Shown here: in pieces, positions 26,999 to 36,194 of the stretch
Numbering within the stretch: the stretch's first letter is position 1
Layout of the letters: each line of letters starts with the position of its first letter
NCBI GenBank assembly: GCA_029862205.1
Contig: JAOTXT010000011.1
Location: forward strand, 17,569-81,568
From: Paracoccaceae bacterium
Lineage (GTDB): Bacteria; Pseudomonadota; Alphaproteobacteria; Rhodobacterales; Rhodobacteraceae
Length of the DNA: 64,000 nucleotides
Reading direction: 5' to 3'
The notes under the pieces: model-generated
Databases searched by the model: none
The model's input: the letters and a program-made list of their open reading frames with translations, nothing else
Told to the model about the DNA's origin: nothing
Position numbers and translations under genes: made by a program

Positions 26999-27128
26999 CG
27001 CGGCCTCCATCGACCTTGGCCCACCCTGCTCTTATCGTTCTTTACCGGCGGCGAAAACAGGGATTGCGCGTCGGGCCCCGCCGAGCGAAATCTCAACGCC
27101 GGCCGACGGAAAGGAAAGGCAACCAAAG

Positions 27129-27770
27129 ATGAGCCCGGCCGTTTTGCGCCCCGGTCAGACCGCCGATGCCGATCCACGCTTGATCGGTCGGTTCCTCGAT
27201 GTGATCGAGGGCGAGATTATCCCGTTGACCCGCGAGGGTGTCCGCCAGGGCAATAAGATTTTCGGCGCGGCGCTGATCCGGAAAACGGATCTCTCGACCA
27301 TCCTGGCGGCGACCAATCGCGAGACGGAAAACCCGCTCTGGCATGGGGAGATCGCCACGATCAATGCCTACTACGCGATGGTCAATGCGGACGAGGGCAC
27401 GCGGATCGACCCGAAGAACACAATCTTTCTGGCGACGCATGAGCCCTGCACGCTTTGCGCCTCGGCCATTGCCTGGGGCGGTTATGAAAATGTCTATTAC
27501 CTCTTCAGCCACGAGGATTCGCGGGACGCCTTCCAGATCGGGCACGATCTGAAAATCCTGAAGGAGGTCTTCGGCCACGAGCCGGGCGGCTATGCGCGGG
27601 CGAACGCCTATTGGTCGGCCTTTAGCCTAGTGGACCTGGTCGAGCGGTGCGGGTCGGAGGACAGGGAGAGGTTCCGGGCCCAGGTGGCGCGGATCGGCGC
27701 CGCCTATGCCGAGGTGTCGAAGGTCTACCAGGCCCGCAAGGGCGAAGCCCGGAATATCCCGCTTAAGTAG
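27129..27770 (+). CDS. Nucleoside/cytidine deaminase-family protein
   Basis: 213 aa CDA-superfamily protein. The zinc site is seen as WHGEIATINAYYAM (His and catalytic Glu of HxE, about residue 79) and HEPCTLCASAI (PCxxC). The spacing between motifs and the sequence around them fit the guanine/cytosine deaminase-like group rather than tRNA deaminase TadA, but the substrate cannot be told. AAGGAAAGG precedes the ATG. The stop codon TAG (27768-27770) is the TAG of the GTAG foot of a REP element. Confidence 0.82.
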   Translation: MSPAVLRPGQTADADPRLIGRFLDVIEGEIIPLTREGVRQGNKIFGAALIRKTDLSTILAATNRETENPLWHGEIATINAYYAMVNADEGTRIDPKNTIFLATHEPCTLCASAIAWGGYENVYYLFSHEDSRDAFQIGHDLKILKEVFGHEPGGYARANAYWSAFSLVDLVERCGSEDRERFRAQVARIGAAYAEVSKVYQARKGEARNIPLK

Positions 27771-27840
27771 GGTGGGGTTCCACCCCACCATTCCGCTGCT
27801 CCCGCTCCCGTCGATCGGTGGGTTGAAAACCCACCCTACG
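27767..27840. repeat. REP pair (BIME) A between convergent genes
   Basis: Left REP: GTAG followed by stem GGTGGGGT/ACCCCACC. Right REP on the minus strand: GTAG followed by stem GGTGGGTT/AACCCACC. A 27-base linker separates them. GTAG at the foot of a hairpin is the signature recognised by REP-associated tyrosine transposases. Both outer TAG triplets are stop codons: that of the deaminase (left) and that of the DUF2244 gene (right). Confidence 0.85.
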
Positions 27841-28399
27841 CCCGGATCGCTTGACCGATCGCTGCTTCGATCTCGTCGGCCAGGGCTACGCGTTCGTCGG
27901 GGCTGAGGAAGGCGCCGAGTTCAATCTCGCGGGCCGCGCGGCCGCCCGCGCCGCGCAGGGTCAGATACTGTTCGACCTTTCCCTCCCGGTGGAGTGTCAG
28001 CCGCACGTGATAAGGCTCGGCCCGCCAGCGGCGCACCGGGCCCCTCGGCTCGCGGCGCTCGACCCGCATCTCGTCGGGCCAGATGGTCACCTGCTCGGCC
28101 AGCCGGCCGTCGAAGATGTTCCGTTTGAGACCGAACCAAAGCATTGCCAGCGCGCCGACGAGGAACGGCAGCAGCCCCCAAAAGACCGGGGTACCGTGGG
28201 CGGGGATCAGCGGAATCGCCAGACCCGTGGCGGCGATGCCCAGCGTGAGCTTCCGCCCCCGCTCGGTCAATGGCCGGTTGGGCCAGAGTCGGGCGCTGTA
28301 AACCGGTCGGTCCCGCCGCTCGCGCCACTCGACCCAGTCGCCCGAACGGCGCGCGGCCGGAGGACGCCCCCCGGCCGCCAGTTTCGGATCGCCGATCAT
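27836..28399 (-). CDS. DUF2244 membrane protein
   Basis: 187 aa. Two membrane helices close together (LTLGIAATGLAIPLIPA and FWGLLPFLVGALAMLWFGL, about residues 52-90), then a C-terminal soluble part with RRWRAEPYHVRLTLH and LGAFLSPDERVALADEIEAAI, the DUF2244 pattern. It follows ctaD by 16 bases, as DUF2244 genes often do near cytochrome oxidase genes, so a link to oxidase assembly is possible (inference). Its stop codon TAG (27836-27838, minus) lies in the foot of a REP element. Confidence 0.85.
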   Translation of the reverse strand: MIGDPKLAAGGRPPAARRSGDWVEWRERRDRPVYSARLWPNRPLTERGRKLTLGIAATGLAIPLIPAHGTPVFWGLLPFLVGALAMLWFGLKRNIFDGRLAEQVTIWPDEMRVERREPRGPVRRWRAEPYHVRLTLHREGKVEQYLTLRGAGGRAAREIELGAFLSPDERVALADEIEAAIGQAIRA

Positions 28400-28415
28400 C
28401 GGCCCATCACGCAGG

Positions 28416-30056
28416 CTAGTGCGAGGACTGCTTGTCCCACATGTCCCGCGTGGGCAGCGTCTCGAACGTGTGGGCCGGCGGCGGGTTCGGCAGGGTCCAC
28501 TCCAGGGTGCCGATCTCATCGTCCCAGTAATTCCCCTGCTCGATCTTTTTCCCGGCCCGCAGCGTATAGACCACGATGCCGATGAACAGCACGAAGCTGG
28601 CGCCCGAGAGGAAGGCCCCGTAGGACGAGACCTCGTTCCAAAGCGAGAACGCCTCCGGATAGTCGATGTAGCGCCGCGGCATGCCCTGGCGCCCCAGGAA
28701 GTGCTGCGGGAAGAAAGTGATGTTTGCGCCAATGAACATCGTCCAGAAATGGACCTTCCCCCAGAACTCAGGATACTGGCGCCCGGACATCTTGCCGATC
28801 CAGTAATAGACCGCCGCGAAGATGCCGAAGACGGCGCCAAGGCTCATCACGTAGTGGAAGTGCGCCACCACGTAATAGGTGTCGTGATAGGCCCGGTCGA
28901 CGCCTGCCTGGCTGAGCACGATGCCGGTCACGCCGCCGACGGTAAACAGGAACAGGAAGCCCATCGCGAACAGCATCGGCGTCTTGAAGTCGATCGAGCC
29001 ACCCCACATGGTAGCGATCCACGAGAAGATTTTGATGCCCGTCGGCACCGCGATGACCATGGTCGCCAGCATGAAATAGGTCTGGCTGAAGGTCGACATG
29101 CCGACGGTGTACATGTGGTGCGCCCAGACCACGAAGCCGAGCGCCCCGATGCCCACCATGGCGAAGACCATGCCGGTATAGCCGAAGATCGGCTTCTTCG
29201 AGAAGGTCGAGATCACGTGGCTGATCACCCCAAAGGCGGGAACCACGATTATGTAGACCTCCGGATGGCCGAAGAACCACAGGATATGCTGGTAGAGGAT
29301 CGGATCGCCGCCGCCCGCAGGGTCGAAAAAGGCGGTGCCGAAGTTGCGGTCGGTCAGCAGCATGGTGATGGCGCCTGCCAGAACCGGCAGCGACAACAGA
29401 ATCAGCCAGGCGGTGACGAAGATCGACCATGGGAACAGAGGCACTTTCAGCAGCGTCATGCCCGGCGCCCGCATGTTCAGGAAGGTCGTGATCATATTGA
29501 TCGCGCCCAGGATCGACGAGGCGCCCGACATGTGCACCGCGAAGATCGCGAAGTCCATCGACATACCCTGCTCGTTGACCGAGAGGGGCGCATACAAGAC
29601 CCAGCCGACTCCGGATCCTAGCTGCCCGTTGCCGCCGGGCGAGACCACCGAGAGGATCGCCAGCGACGAGCCCGCCACATAGAGCCAATAGCTAAGATTG
29701 TTCAGCCGCGGGAACGCCATATCCGGCGCGCCGATCTGCAAGGGCATGAAAAAGTTGCCGAATCCGCCGAACAAGGCCGGGATCACCACGAAGAACATCA
29801 TGGTGATACCGTGGGCGGTGACCAGTACGTTCCACAAATGCCCATTTGGCGTGCCGTCGGCGAGGGTCATGTATTGGACGCCCGGCTCCATCAGCTCGAG
29901 CCGCATATACATGGTGAAGGCAATCGAGATCACGCCAACCACGAAGGCGGTCACGATGTAGAGGATGCCGATGTCCTTGTGATTGGTCGAGCAGAACCAG
30001 CGGGTGAAGAACCCGAGCTTCTCGTGGTCGTGGTCATGCACCGCAGCGTCGGCCAT
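28416..30056 (-). CDS. ctaD: Cytochrome c oxidase subunit I (aa3-type)
   Basis: 546 aa, twelve-helix haem-copper oxidase subunit. Haem a ligand in [13 protein letters not shown]; CuB ligands in [17 protein letters not shown] (with the His-Pro-Glu-Val-Tyr cross-link motif) and [10 protein letters not shown]; haem ligands in [14 protein letters not shown]. The N-terminus reads [23 protein letters not shown] lies 7 bases before the chosen ATG at 30056. Neither subunit II nor III is adjacent, so ctaD is separated from the rest of the operon, which is usual in Rhodobacteraceae. Confidence 0.97.
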   Translation of the reverse strand: MADAAVHDHDHEKLGFFTRWFCSTNHKDIGILYIVTAFVVGVISIAFTMYMRLELMEPGVQYMTLADGTPNGHLWNVLVTAHGITMMFFVVIPALFGGFGNFFMPLQIGAPDMAFPRLNNLSYWLYVAGSSLAILSVVSPGGNGQLGSGVGWVLYAPLSVNEQGMSMDFAIFAVHMSGASSILGAINMITTFLNMRAPGMTLLKVPLFPWSIFVTAWLILLSLPVLAGAITMLLTDRNFGTAFFDPAGGGDPILYQHILWFFGHPEVYIIVVPAFGVISHVISTFSKKPIFGYTGMVFAMVGIGALGFVVWAHHMYTVGMSTFSQTYFMLATMVIAVPTGIKIFSWIATMWGGSIDFKTPMLFAMGFLFLFTVGGVTGIVLSQAGVDRAYHDTYYVVAHFHYVMSLGAVFGIFAAVYYWIGKMSGRQYPEFWGKVHFWTMFIGANITFFPQHFLGRQGMPRRYIDYPEAFSLWNEVSSYGAFLSGASFVLFIGIVVYTLRAGKKIEQGNYWDDEIGTLEWTLPNPPPAHTFETLPTRDMWDKQSSH

Positions 30057-30241
30057 TCGCTCACTCCTGTCTGTTCGGATCGGGCACCAGGGGCGCGCCA
30101 AACTCGGGGAAGAGATTTATCCCGCCCGGAAAGGCGCGGCAAGCCGAAGGGTTGGTGAATCGGGGGGCTTTCTGTCGCATGAGATGATTGCCCACCCTCG
30201 GACACGCCGATCGAGCCGCGCCCGGCACTTGTTTCGCCGCC

Positions 30242-30901
30242 TCAGCTTTCAAGCCGCCCCAGTGTTCCGTCAAAGTGCCGCCTGAGCGCGTTGTCCAGAT
30301 CCGCGATCGTCACGGGAAGGCCCAGATCGACCAAGCTGGTCACCCCATGCTCTGCGATGCCGCAGGGCACGATGCCCCGATAATGGTCGAGGTCCGGCTC
30401 GACATTGATCGAGATGCCGTGGTAGCTGACCCAGCGCCTGAGCCTCACGCCGACCGCCGCGATCTTGTCCTCGGCGGGCCGGCCATCGGACAGAGGCGGC
30501 ATCTCGGGCCGCTCGACCCAGACGCCGACCCGGCCCGGGCGGCGCTCGCCCCTAACCCGGAACTCGGCAAGCGTCTGGATCACCCAATCCTCAAGCGCGG
30601 CAACGTATGCGCGCACATCGCGCCGCCGCCGATTGAGGTCCAGGATCACATAGGCCACGCGCTGGCCGGGCCCGTGATAGGTGTATTCGCCGCCCCGCCG
30701 TGCCTGGTAGACCGGGAACCTGTCCGGTTCGATCAGGTCCTGCGCCCTTGCGCTGGTGCCGGCGGTATAAAGCGGCGGGTGCTCCAACAGCCAGACGCAT
30801 TCCCCGCCCGCGCCCGCGATCACCGCGTCCACGCGCGCTTCCATCCAGGCCAGTGCGTCCTCGTAGGGGACAAGCCCCTCGGTGACCCGCCATTCCACCA
30901 T
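30242..30901 (-). CDS. lipB: Octanoyl-[ACP]:protein N-octanoyltransferase LipB
   Basis: 219 aa from the ATG at 30901 (an in-frame start 36 bases upstream is also possible). It moves octanoyl from ACP to lipoyl-domain lysines. Motifs: [17 protein letters not shown] (about residues 70-86), the catalytic Lys in [11 protein letters not shown], and the catalytic Cys in [14 protein letters not shown]. It is separated from ctaD by 185 bases that presumably hold the ctaD promoter. Confidence 0.95.
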   Translation of the reverse strand: MVEWRVTEGLVPYEDALAWMEARVDAVIAGAGGECVWLLEHPPLYTAGTSARAQDLIEPDRFPVYQARRGGEYTYHGPGQRVAYVILDLNRRRRDVRAYVAALEDWVIQTLAEFRVRGERRPGRVGVWVERPEMPPLSDGRPAEDKIAAVGVRLRRWVSYHGISINVEPDLDHYRGIVPCGIAEHGVTSLVDLGLPVTIADLDNALRRHFDGTLGRLES

Positions 30902-30966
30902 GGCAGCGATCCTCCGCAAACCCAACCGGTCCCTCAATATTTGCTCGGCAATTGCGCGTCCAGGGC

Positions 30967-30995
30967 TTCACAAGCGCCATCGGCTTTGCTACATC
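30967..30995 (+). promoter_or_regulatory. Candidate sigma-70 promoter of tRNA-Leu
   Basis: TTCACA (30967-30972) and TACATC (30990-30995) are separated by exactly 17 bases, and the -10 ends 23 bases before the mature tRNA 5' end. Matches to consensus are moderate. Confidence 0.35.
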
Positions 30996-31018
30996 GCGCG
31001 GCACCTGCCCACACACAT

Positions 31019-31105
31019 GCGGTCGTGGCGGAATTGGTAGACGCGCAACGTTGAGGTCGTTGTGGGCGAAAGCCCGTGGAAGTTCGAGTCTTCTCGACCG
31101 CACCA
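31019..31105 (+). tRNA. tRNA-Leu (anticodon GAG)
   Basis: Class II tRNA of 87 nt with encoded CCA. Acceptor stem GCGGTCG (31019-31025) pairs with CGACCGC (31095-31101), followed by A and CCA. D-loop contains GGTAGAC. Anticodon stem CAACG/CGTTG holds the loop TTGAGGT with anticodon GAG at 31053-31055, reading CUC/CUU. A long variable arm (TGGGCGAAAGCCCG) is typical of tRNA-Leu, and the T-arm has GTTCGAGTC. Confidence 0.97.
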
Positions 31106-31131
31106 ATGGGAAAACTGCAATACGAAACGGC

Positions 31132-31150
31132 GGGCGCCGCAAGGGCGCCG
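31132..31150. terminator. Possible hairpin between tRNA-Leu and xsc
   Basis: Two GGCGCC blocks separated by GCAAG can form a short GC-rich stem between the ends of the convergent tRNA and xsc. No T-run follows on either strand, so termination is only a suggestion. Confidence 0.3.
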
Positions 31151-31177
31151 GCCGTCGTGTCTTCGGAGGTCGGTCGC

Positions 31178-32956
31178 TCAGACGCCGGCCTGCGGCAGCA
31201 TGTCCGCCAGGTCGATCCCGGAGACACTGACCGGTTTCTTCATGGCGTCGCGGCGGAACGGCTCTCCCAGTTCCTGGTTCAGGATCGCCTCGATGAAGGT
31301 GGTCTCGCCACCCTTCATCTGCGCCTTGACCGCGGCATCCAGGGTCTCGCTGAGCTCGTCCATGGTGCGCACCTGGACGCCCTTGACGCCGCAGGCCTCG
31401 GCGATCTTGGCGTAGCTGACCTGTAGGTCGAGCTCGGTGCCGACGAAGTTGTCATCATACCAAAGCGTGGTGTTCCGCTTCTCGGCGCCCCACTGGTAGT
31501 TGCGGAAGATCACCATGGTGATCGGCGGCCACTCGTCGCGGCCGACCGCGGTCATCTCGTTCATCGAGATGCCGAAGGCGCCGTCTCCGGCGAAGCCCAC
31601 CACCGGCACATCCGGATTGCCGATCTTGGCGCCGCAGATCGCCGGGAAGCCATAGCCACAGGGGCCGAAGAGGCCGGGGGCGAGGTATTTTCGGCCGTCC
31701 TCGAAGGTCGGGTAGGCATTGCCGATGGCGCAGTTGTTGCCGATGTCGGACGAGATGATCGCCTCCTTCGGCAGCGAACGCTGGATCGCGCGCCAGGCCA
31801 TGCGCGGGCTCATGTGCTCGGGCTGGCGGGTACGGGCGCGTTCGTTCCAGGTCGTGCCCGGGTCGTCTTCCTCGTGGTCCATCGACGAGAGCATCTGCAG
31901 CCAGCGGGACTTGGTCTCGGAAATCATATCCCGGCGCGCCTGACGGCCCTCGTCGCCGGCGGTGCCCGAGAGCTGGTTCAGGAGCTGCGTCGCCACCTTG
32001 CCCGCATCGCCGACGATGCCGACGCTCACCGGCTTGGTCAGGCCGATCCGGTCCGGGTTGATGTCGACCTGGATCAGCTTCGCGTCCTTCGGCCAGTAGT
32101 CGACCCCGTAGCCCGGCAGGGTCGAGAACGGGTTGAGGCGGGTGCCCAGCGCCAGCACCACATCGGCCTTCGAGATCAGCTCCATGCCCGCGCGTGAGCC
32201 ATTGTAGCCGAGCGGACCGGCGAAAAGCGGATGCGAGCCCGGGAATGCGTCGTTGTGCTGGTAGTTGCAGCAGACCGGGGCATCGAGCCGCTCGGCCAGT
32301 GTCTTCGAGGCTTCGATGGCACCGCCCAGAACCACACCGGCGCCATTCAGGATCACCGGGAAGTCGGCATCGGAGAGAAGCTGCGCCGCCTCGGCGACCG
32401 CCGCCTCGCCACCCGCCGGAAGTTCGAAATCAACAATGGCGGGCAGGTTGATGTCGACCTGCTGGGTCCAGTAATCGCGCGGGATGTTGATCTGCGCGGG
32501 CGCCGTGCGGCGCTTGGCGTTCTGGATCACCCGGTTCAGCACCTCGGCGATGCGGGTCGGATCGCGCACCTCCTCCTGATAGCACACCATGTCCTCGAAC
32601 AGCTTCATCTGCTCGATTTCCTGGAAACCGCCCTGGCCGATGGTCTTGTTGGCCGCCTGGGGCGTCACCAGCAGCATCGGCGTGTGGTTCCAGTAGGCGG
32701 TCTTCACGCAGGTGACGAAGTTGGTGATGCCCGGCCCGTTCTGGGCGATGATCATCGCCATTTTGCCGGTGGTCCGGGTGTAGCCGTCGGCCATGTAGCC
32801 GCCATTGCACTCGTGCGCCACGTCCCAGAAGGTGATCCCGGCTTTTGGGAAATAGTCCGAGATCGGCATGAAGGCCGAGCCGATGATGCCGAAGGCATGT
32901 TCGATCCCGTGCATTTGCAGGACTTTGACGAAAGCCTCTTCGGTGGTCATTTTCAT
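31178..32956 (-). CDS. xsc: Sulfoacetaldehyde acetyltransferase Xsc
   Basis: 592 aa ThDP-dependent enzyme that converts sulfoacetaldehyde and phosphate into acetyl phosphate and sulfite. Matches the usual length of Xsc. Motifs: start MTTEEAFVKVLQMHGIEHAFGIIG, catalytic-domain Glu region WDVAHECNGGYMADGYTR, and the ThDP/Mg site GDGAFGISMNEMTA ... NYQWGAEKRN. Flanked by tauR (same strand, 125 bases upstream) and tpa beyond it, which gives the pathway taurine -> sulfoacetaldehyde -> acetyl phosphate. Neither pta nor a taurine importer is present in the window. Start chosen at the first of two nearby ATGs. Confidence 0.96.
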   Translation of the reverse strand: MKMTTEEAFVKVLQMHGIEHAFGIIGSAFMPISDYFPKAGITFWDVAHECNGGYMADGYTRTTGKMAMIIAQNGPGITNFVTCVKTAYWNHTPMLLVTPQAANKTIGQGGFQEIEQMKLFEDMVCYQEEVRDPTRIAEVLNRVIQNAKRRTAPAQINIPRDYWTQQVDINLPAIVDFELPAGGEAAVAEAAQLLSDADFPVILNGAGVVLGGAIEASKTLAERLDAPVCCNYQHNDAFPGSHPLFAGPLGYNGSRAGMELISKADVVLALGTRLNPFSTLPGYGVDYWPKDAKLIQVDINPDRIGLTKPVSVGIVGDAGKVATQLLNQLSGTAGDEGRQARRDMISETKSRWLQMLSSMDHEEDDPGTTWNERARTRQPEHMSPRMAWRAIQRSLPKEAIISSDIGNNCAIGNAYPTFEDGRKYLAPGLFGPCGYGFPAICGAKIGNPDVPVVGFAGDGAFGISMNEMTAVGRDEWPPITMVIFRNYQWGAEKRNTTLWYDDNFVGTELDLQVSYAKIAEACGVKGVQVRTMDELSETLDAAVKAQMKGGETTFIEAILNQELGEPFRRDAMKKPVSVSGIDLADMLPQAGV

Positions 32957-33016
32957 CGTGGCGTTCCCTTCGTTCCAAATGCGCGTTGGCTCGCGCAAAA
33001 TCCGAGTAAATCGGTT

Positions 33017-33030
33017 TCAGTATTTACTGA
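33017..33030. promoter_or_regulatory. Palindrome in the xsc promoter region
   Basis: TCAGTA-TT-TACTGA, perfect 6-bp arms, 61 bases before the xsc start. Could be an operator; no known regulator consensus recognised. Confidence 0.35.
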
Positions 33031-33046
33031 CCGGGCCGCGCGTCCA

Positions 33047-33056
33047 TTAGGTCCAG
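33047..33056 (-). promoter_or_regulatory. TauR-type box upstream of xsc
   Basis: On the minus strand this reads CTGGACCTAA, an exact match to the CTGGACYTAA repeat unit I recall as the TauR site in Rhodobacter capsulatus. It sits 91 bases before the xsc start. An imperfect second unit (TGGACG) overlaps just downstream. Confidence 0.5.
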
Positions 33057-33081
33057 TTGCCGTGGAACGTGGGGCCAGCCG

Positions 33082-34548
33082 TCACGAGACTGGGCCAATC
33101 GCCCGGCTGAGGCGCCGGATGCCTTCGCCGATCCGCTCGCTGGGGATCGAGGAAAAGCCCAGGCGGAACCGCCTGCGGCCATCTTCGGGGTCTAGGTAAA
33201 ACGGTGTCCCGGGCTCGATGATCACGCCCTCGGCCAGGGCGCGCTGCGCCAGCGCCTCGGAATCCAGCCCCTCCGGCCCGGTCAGCCAGTAACTCGACCC
33301 GCCGAAGCCGGGCGAGCGGGACCAGCCCGGCAAACGCTCGTTGAGCGCGCTCGTCATCGCGTCCCAGCGCTCGCGATAGACCCGGTGAATGCGCCGGACC
33401 AGGACGTCGTAATGGCCGTTCGCCATGAAAAGCGCCGCGGCGCGTTGGTTGTTGCCGGGCGGATGGCGCAGCATCAGGCGGCGGAGCGCGCGGAGCTCGG
33501 CGATCAGGCGCTCGTCGGCCACGACATAGCCAAGCCTGAGCCCCGGCATCAGCGATTTCGACAGCGAGCCCACGTGGACCACCCGCCCCTCCTCGTCGAG
33601 CGACTTCAGCGCGGGCAGTGGTGTGCCCATATAGTTGGTTTCGAACTCGTAGTCGTCCTCGACGATCACGAAATCCTGGTCCCGCGCAGCCGCCAGCAGC
33701 GTCTTGCGCCGCTCCAGCGACATCGTCACTGTGGTCGGGAAGTGATGACTGGGGGTGCAGAAGACCAGGTCGCAATCGGCAATCCGGCCGTCCGCCGCCA
33801 TCCCCTCACCGTCGATCGGCATGGGCACGGTGTGCCCGGTCCTCAGCGCCAGCATGTTGCGTAGATCCGGATAGCCCGGATTCTCGATCGCGACCCGGGT
33901 CTCGTGATCCACCAGCAGCGCCGCGATCAGGTAAAGCGCGTTCTGCGCCCCGAGCGTCACCAGGATCTGATCCGAACTGGCGGCAATGCCGCGGCGAGGC
34001 AGGATCCTCCGTGCGATCTCCTCCAAGAGCAGCGGATCGTCCTCGGTATACTGATCGACGGTCCAGGCATCGAGCCAGCGCTTGCCCATCGCCTGGCGCA
34101 CGCAGTCGCGCCACTCGGCGATCGGGAAGATCGCGTGATCGACCTGGCCGTAGATGAAGGGATAGGGGTATTTCTGCCAGTCCTGCGGCCGGGTGATGAA
34201 GCGCTGGGCGCCCATCTGCTTGGCCAGGCGCGGCTGCCATTCCACCGCACCCGCAGCGGCGCATTTCTGTTGCTTCGGATTGCGGCTCAACCCGTCGACC
34301 GCCTGGGCGTCCACATAGAACCCGCTGCGCTCGCGCGCGACCAGGAAGCCTTCCGAGACCAGCGCCTGATAGGCCAGCGTCACGGTGTTGCGTGATACAC
34401 CAAGCCTCAGCGCCATCGCGCGGGTCGATGGCACCGGCTCGCCCGGAACCAGTTGACCCTCGGCGATCGCCGCCATAAGGATTTCGCGTATCTGGGCCTG
34501 CAGGGTCGCCGGCTTCGATCGTTCCAGATGGTAGAGCGCGTCTCGCAT
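33082..34548 (-). CDS. tauR: TauR, MocR-type GntR regulator of taurine degradation
   Basis: 488 aa. N-terminal winged helix-turn-helix (about residues 12-80; PSTRAMALRLGVSRNTVTLAYQALVSEGFL) fused to an aminotransferase-fold domain. The PLP-lysine region reads VHVGSLSKSLMPGLRLGYVV, and the domain includes LGAQNALYLIAALL. In R. capsulatus TauR activates tpa in response to taurine. It is divergent from tpa across 97 bases and followed by xsc on the same strand, so both catabolic genes flank their regulator. Confidence 0.92.
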   Translation of the reverse strand: MRDALYHLERSKPATLQAQIREILMAAIAEGQLVPGEPVPSTRAMALRLGVSRNTVTLAYQALVSEGFLVARERSGFYVDAQAVDGLSRNPKQQKCAAAGAVEWQPRLAKQMGAQRFITRPQDWQKYPYPFIYGQVDHAIFPIAEWRDCVRQAMGKRWLDAWTVDQYTEDDPLLLEEIARRILPRRGIAASSDQILVTLGAQNALYLIAALLVDHETRVAIENPGYPDLRNMLALRTGHTVPMPIDGEGMAADGRIADCDLVFCTPSHHFPTTVTMSLERRKTLLAAARDQDFVIVEDDYEFETNYMGTPLPALKSLDEEGRVVHVGSLSKSLMPGLRLGYVVADERLIAELRALRRLMLRHPPGNNQRAAALFMANGHYDVLVRRIHRVYRERWDAMTSALNERLPGWSRSPGFGGSSYWLTGPEGLDSEALAQRALAEGVIIEPGTPFYLDPEDGRRRFRLGFSSIPSERIGEGIRRLSRAIGPVS

Positions 34549-34571
34549 TTGGCCTGACCCTTCCCGCCCTT

Positions 34572-34616
34572 CTGGCTCTACTATGGAGCCAGACTATGCC
34601 CCTAGGCTGGCCTCAA
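34572..34616. promoter_or_regulatory. Candidate TauR operator region between tauR and tpa
   Basis: Holds two degenerate CTGG boxes (CTGGCTCTAC at 34572 and CTGGCCTCAA at 34607), a 7-bp inverted repeat CTGGCTC/GAGCCAG (34572-34592), and a direct repeat ACTATG at 34580 and 34593 (13-base period). MocR-type regulators commonly bind direct repeats in such divergent regions. Confidence 0.45.
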
Positions 34617-34645
34617 TCAACCTCAGGCTCTGAAGGAGTCGTCCG

Positions 34646-35986
34646 ATGCATGATTTGAACGTAAGCGACGCCGCCCGCGCGAACTCGCTGGAGGAGCACT
34701 GGATGCCGTTCACCGGCAACCGGGATTTCAAGGAGAACCCGCGCCTGATCGTCGAGGGCGAAGGCATCTATTACACCGACCACAAGGGCGGAAAGGTGAT
34801 CGACGGCTCGTCGGCGCTGTTCTGCTCGCCGGCCGGCCATGGGCGCCAGGAGATCGCCGACGCGGTCCACAAGCAGTTGCTCACCAACTCCTACTCGGCG
34901 CCGTTCCAGCTGGGCCATCCGGGGGCGTTCGAGTTGGCGCGCAAGGTGACCAAACTGCTGCCCGAGCCGATGAACCACGTGTTCTTCGTGAATTCCGGCT
35001 CCGAATCGATCGACACGGCGCTGAAGATGGTGATGGCCTACCACCGGGCGAACGGCCAGTCGCAGCGCCTGCGTTTCGTCAGCCGCGAGCGCGCCTATCA
35101 CGGAGTCAACATGGGTGGGGTGTCGCTGGCCGGCATGGTCAAGAACCGCGAGACCTTCCCGGTCACCATGCCGAACATCGTGACCATCCGGCACACCTGG
35201 ACCGGCAAGGACCTGTTCCATGACGGGCTGCCCGAGCATGACGGGGTGGAATTGGCCAACGACCTGGAGCGGCACTGCCAGACCTATGGCGGGACCACCA
35301 TCGCGGCGGTCTTCGTCGAGCCGGTGGCGGGATCGACCGGGACGCTGGTGCCGCCGGTCGGCTATCTGGAGCGGCTGCGCGAGATCTGCGACCAACACGG
35401 GATCCTTTTGGTCTTTGACGAGGTGATCACCGGGTTCGGCCGCCTGGGCTCGCCCTTCGCCTCGCAGCATTTCGGGGTGGTCCCGGACATCTGCACCATG
35501 GCCAAGGCGCTGACCAATGGCTGCATCCCGATGGGGGCGGTGGCGTGCCGCGACGAGATCTACGAGACGGTGACCGATGCCGCCCCGGAGAACGCGATCG
35601 AGTTCTTCCACGGCTACACCTACTCGGCCCACCCGGCGGCCTGCGCGGCGGGGATCGCGGCGCTCGACATCTACGAGCGCGAGGGCCTGTTCGAGCGGGC
35701 GGCGGAGATGGCGCCCTACTTCGCCGAGGCGGTGATGAGCCTGCGCGACCACGAGTTGGTCAAGGACATCCGTACCATCGGCATGATGTCGGGCGTCGAG
35801 GTCCACCCCCAGGCCGGCGCGCCGGGCATCCGCGGCCAGGAGATGCAGAAGGCGCTCTTCTGGAACGGCTGCCACATCAAGTTCACCGGCGACACGGGCA
35901 TCGTGGCGCCGCCCTTCGTGGCCGAGCGGGCCCATATCGACGAGATCGTCGAGAAGGTCCGGACGACGCTGGATCAATTCGCCTGA
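34646..35986 (+). CDS. tpa: Taurine--pyruvate aminotransferase Tpa
   Basis: 446 aa class III (omega) aminotransferase that moves the amino group of taurine to pyruvate, giving sulfoacetaldehyde and alanine. Features: LEEHWMPFTGNRDFKENPRL start typical of Tpa, PLP phosphate-binding NSGSESIDTALK, LVFDEVITGFGRLGS, and the Schiff-base Lys in CTMAKALTNGCIPMGAV (about residue 289). GAAGGAG precedes the ATG. It is divergent from tauR and, with xsc, completes taurine cleavage to sulfite and acetyl phosphate. Confidence 0.95.
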   Translation: MHDLNVSDAARANSLEEHWMPFTGNRDFKENPRLIVEGEGIYYTDHKGGKVIDGSSALFCSPAGHGRQEIADAVHKQLLTNSYSAPFQLGHPGAFELARKVTKLLPEPMNHVFFVNSGSESIDTALKMVMAYHRANGQSQRLRFVSRERAYHGVNMGGVSLAGMVKNRETFPVTMPNIVTIRHTWTGKDLFHDGLPEHDGVELANDLERHCQTYGGTTIAAVFVEPVAGSTGTLVPPVGYLERLREICDQHGILLVFDEVITGFGRLGSPFASQHFGVVPDICTMAKALTNGCIPMGAVACRDEIYETVTDAAPENAIEFFHGYTYSAHPAACAAGIAALDIYEREGLFERAAEMAPYFAEAVMSLRDHELVKDIRTIGMMSGVEVHPQAGAPGIRGQEMQKALFWNGCHIKFTGDTGIVAPPFVAERAHIDEIVEKVRTTLDQFA

Positions 35987-36031
35987 GGGGGCGGGGCAGG
36001 CCGGTTGGCCGGCCCGACCTGTGAGAATGCG

Positions 36032-36057
36032 GCGGGCTCTCACATGTGAGAGCCCGC
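36032..36057 (+). terminator. Perfect hairpin after tpa
   Basis: 13-bp arms with no spacer (GCGGGCTCTCACA and its complement), 46 bases after the tpa stop, followed by the AT-rich TTAAATTATT. A likely terminator of tpa although the T-run is impure. Confidence 0.6.
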
Positions 36058-36155
36058 TTAAATTATTGATGATAAGGTGGAATTCTTCGGCGTTTACCCG
36101 TCGGTAACGGTTAGCGCGCGGTGGTGCGGTGTTGCGCGCAACGGCCAATTTTGAT

Positions 36156-36177
36156 GGTGGAACGAGTTCCACCCTAC
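36156..36177 (-). repeat. Single REP element B
   Basis: On the minus strand: GTAG then stem GGTGGAAC/GTTCCACC. Unlike the others it has no inverted partner next to it. Confidence 0.7.
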
Positions 36178-36194
36178 AAGTTCCGCGCGGTCTC

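Noticed and set aside
27011..27128. Mg2+-sensing riboswitch before mgtE
   Set aside because: The 118-base divergent region is too short and shows no M-box core or long leader.
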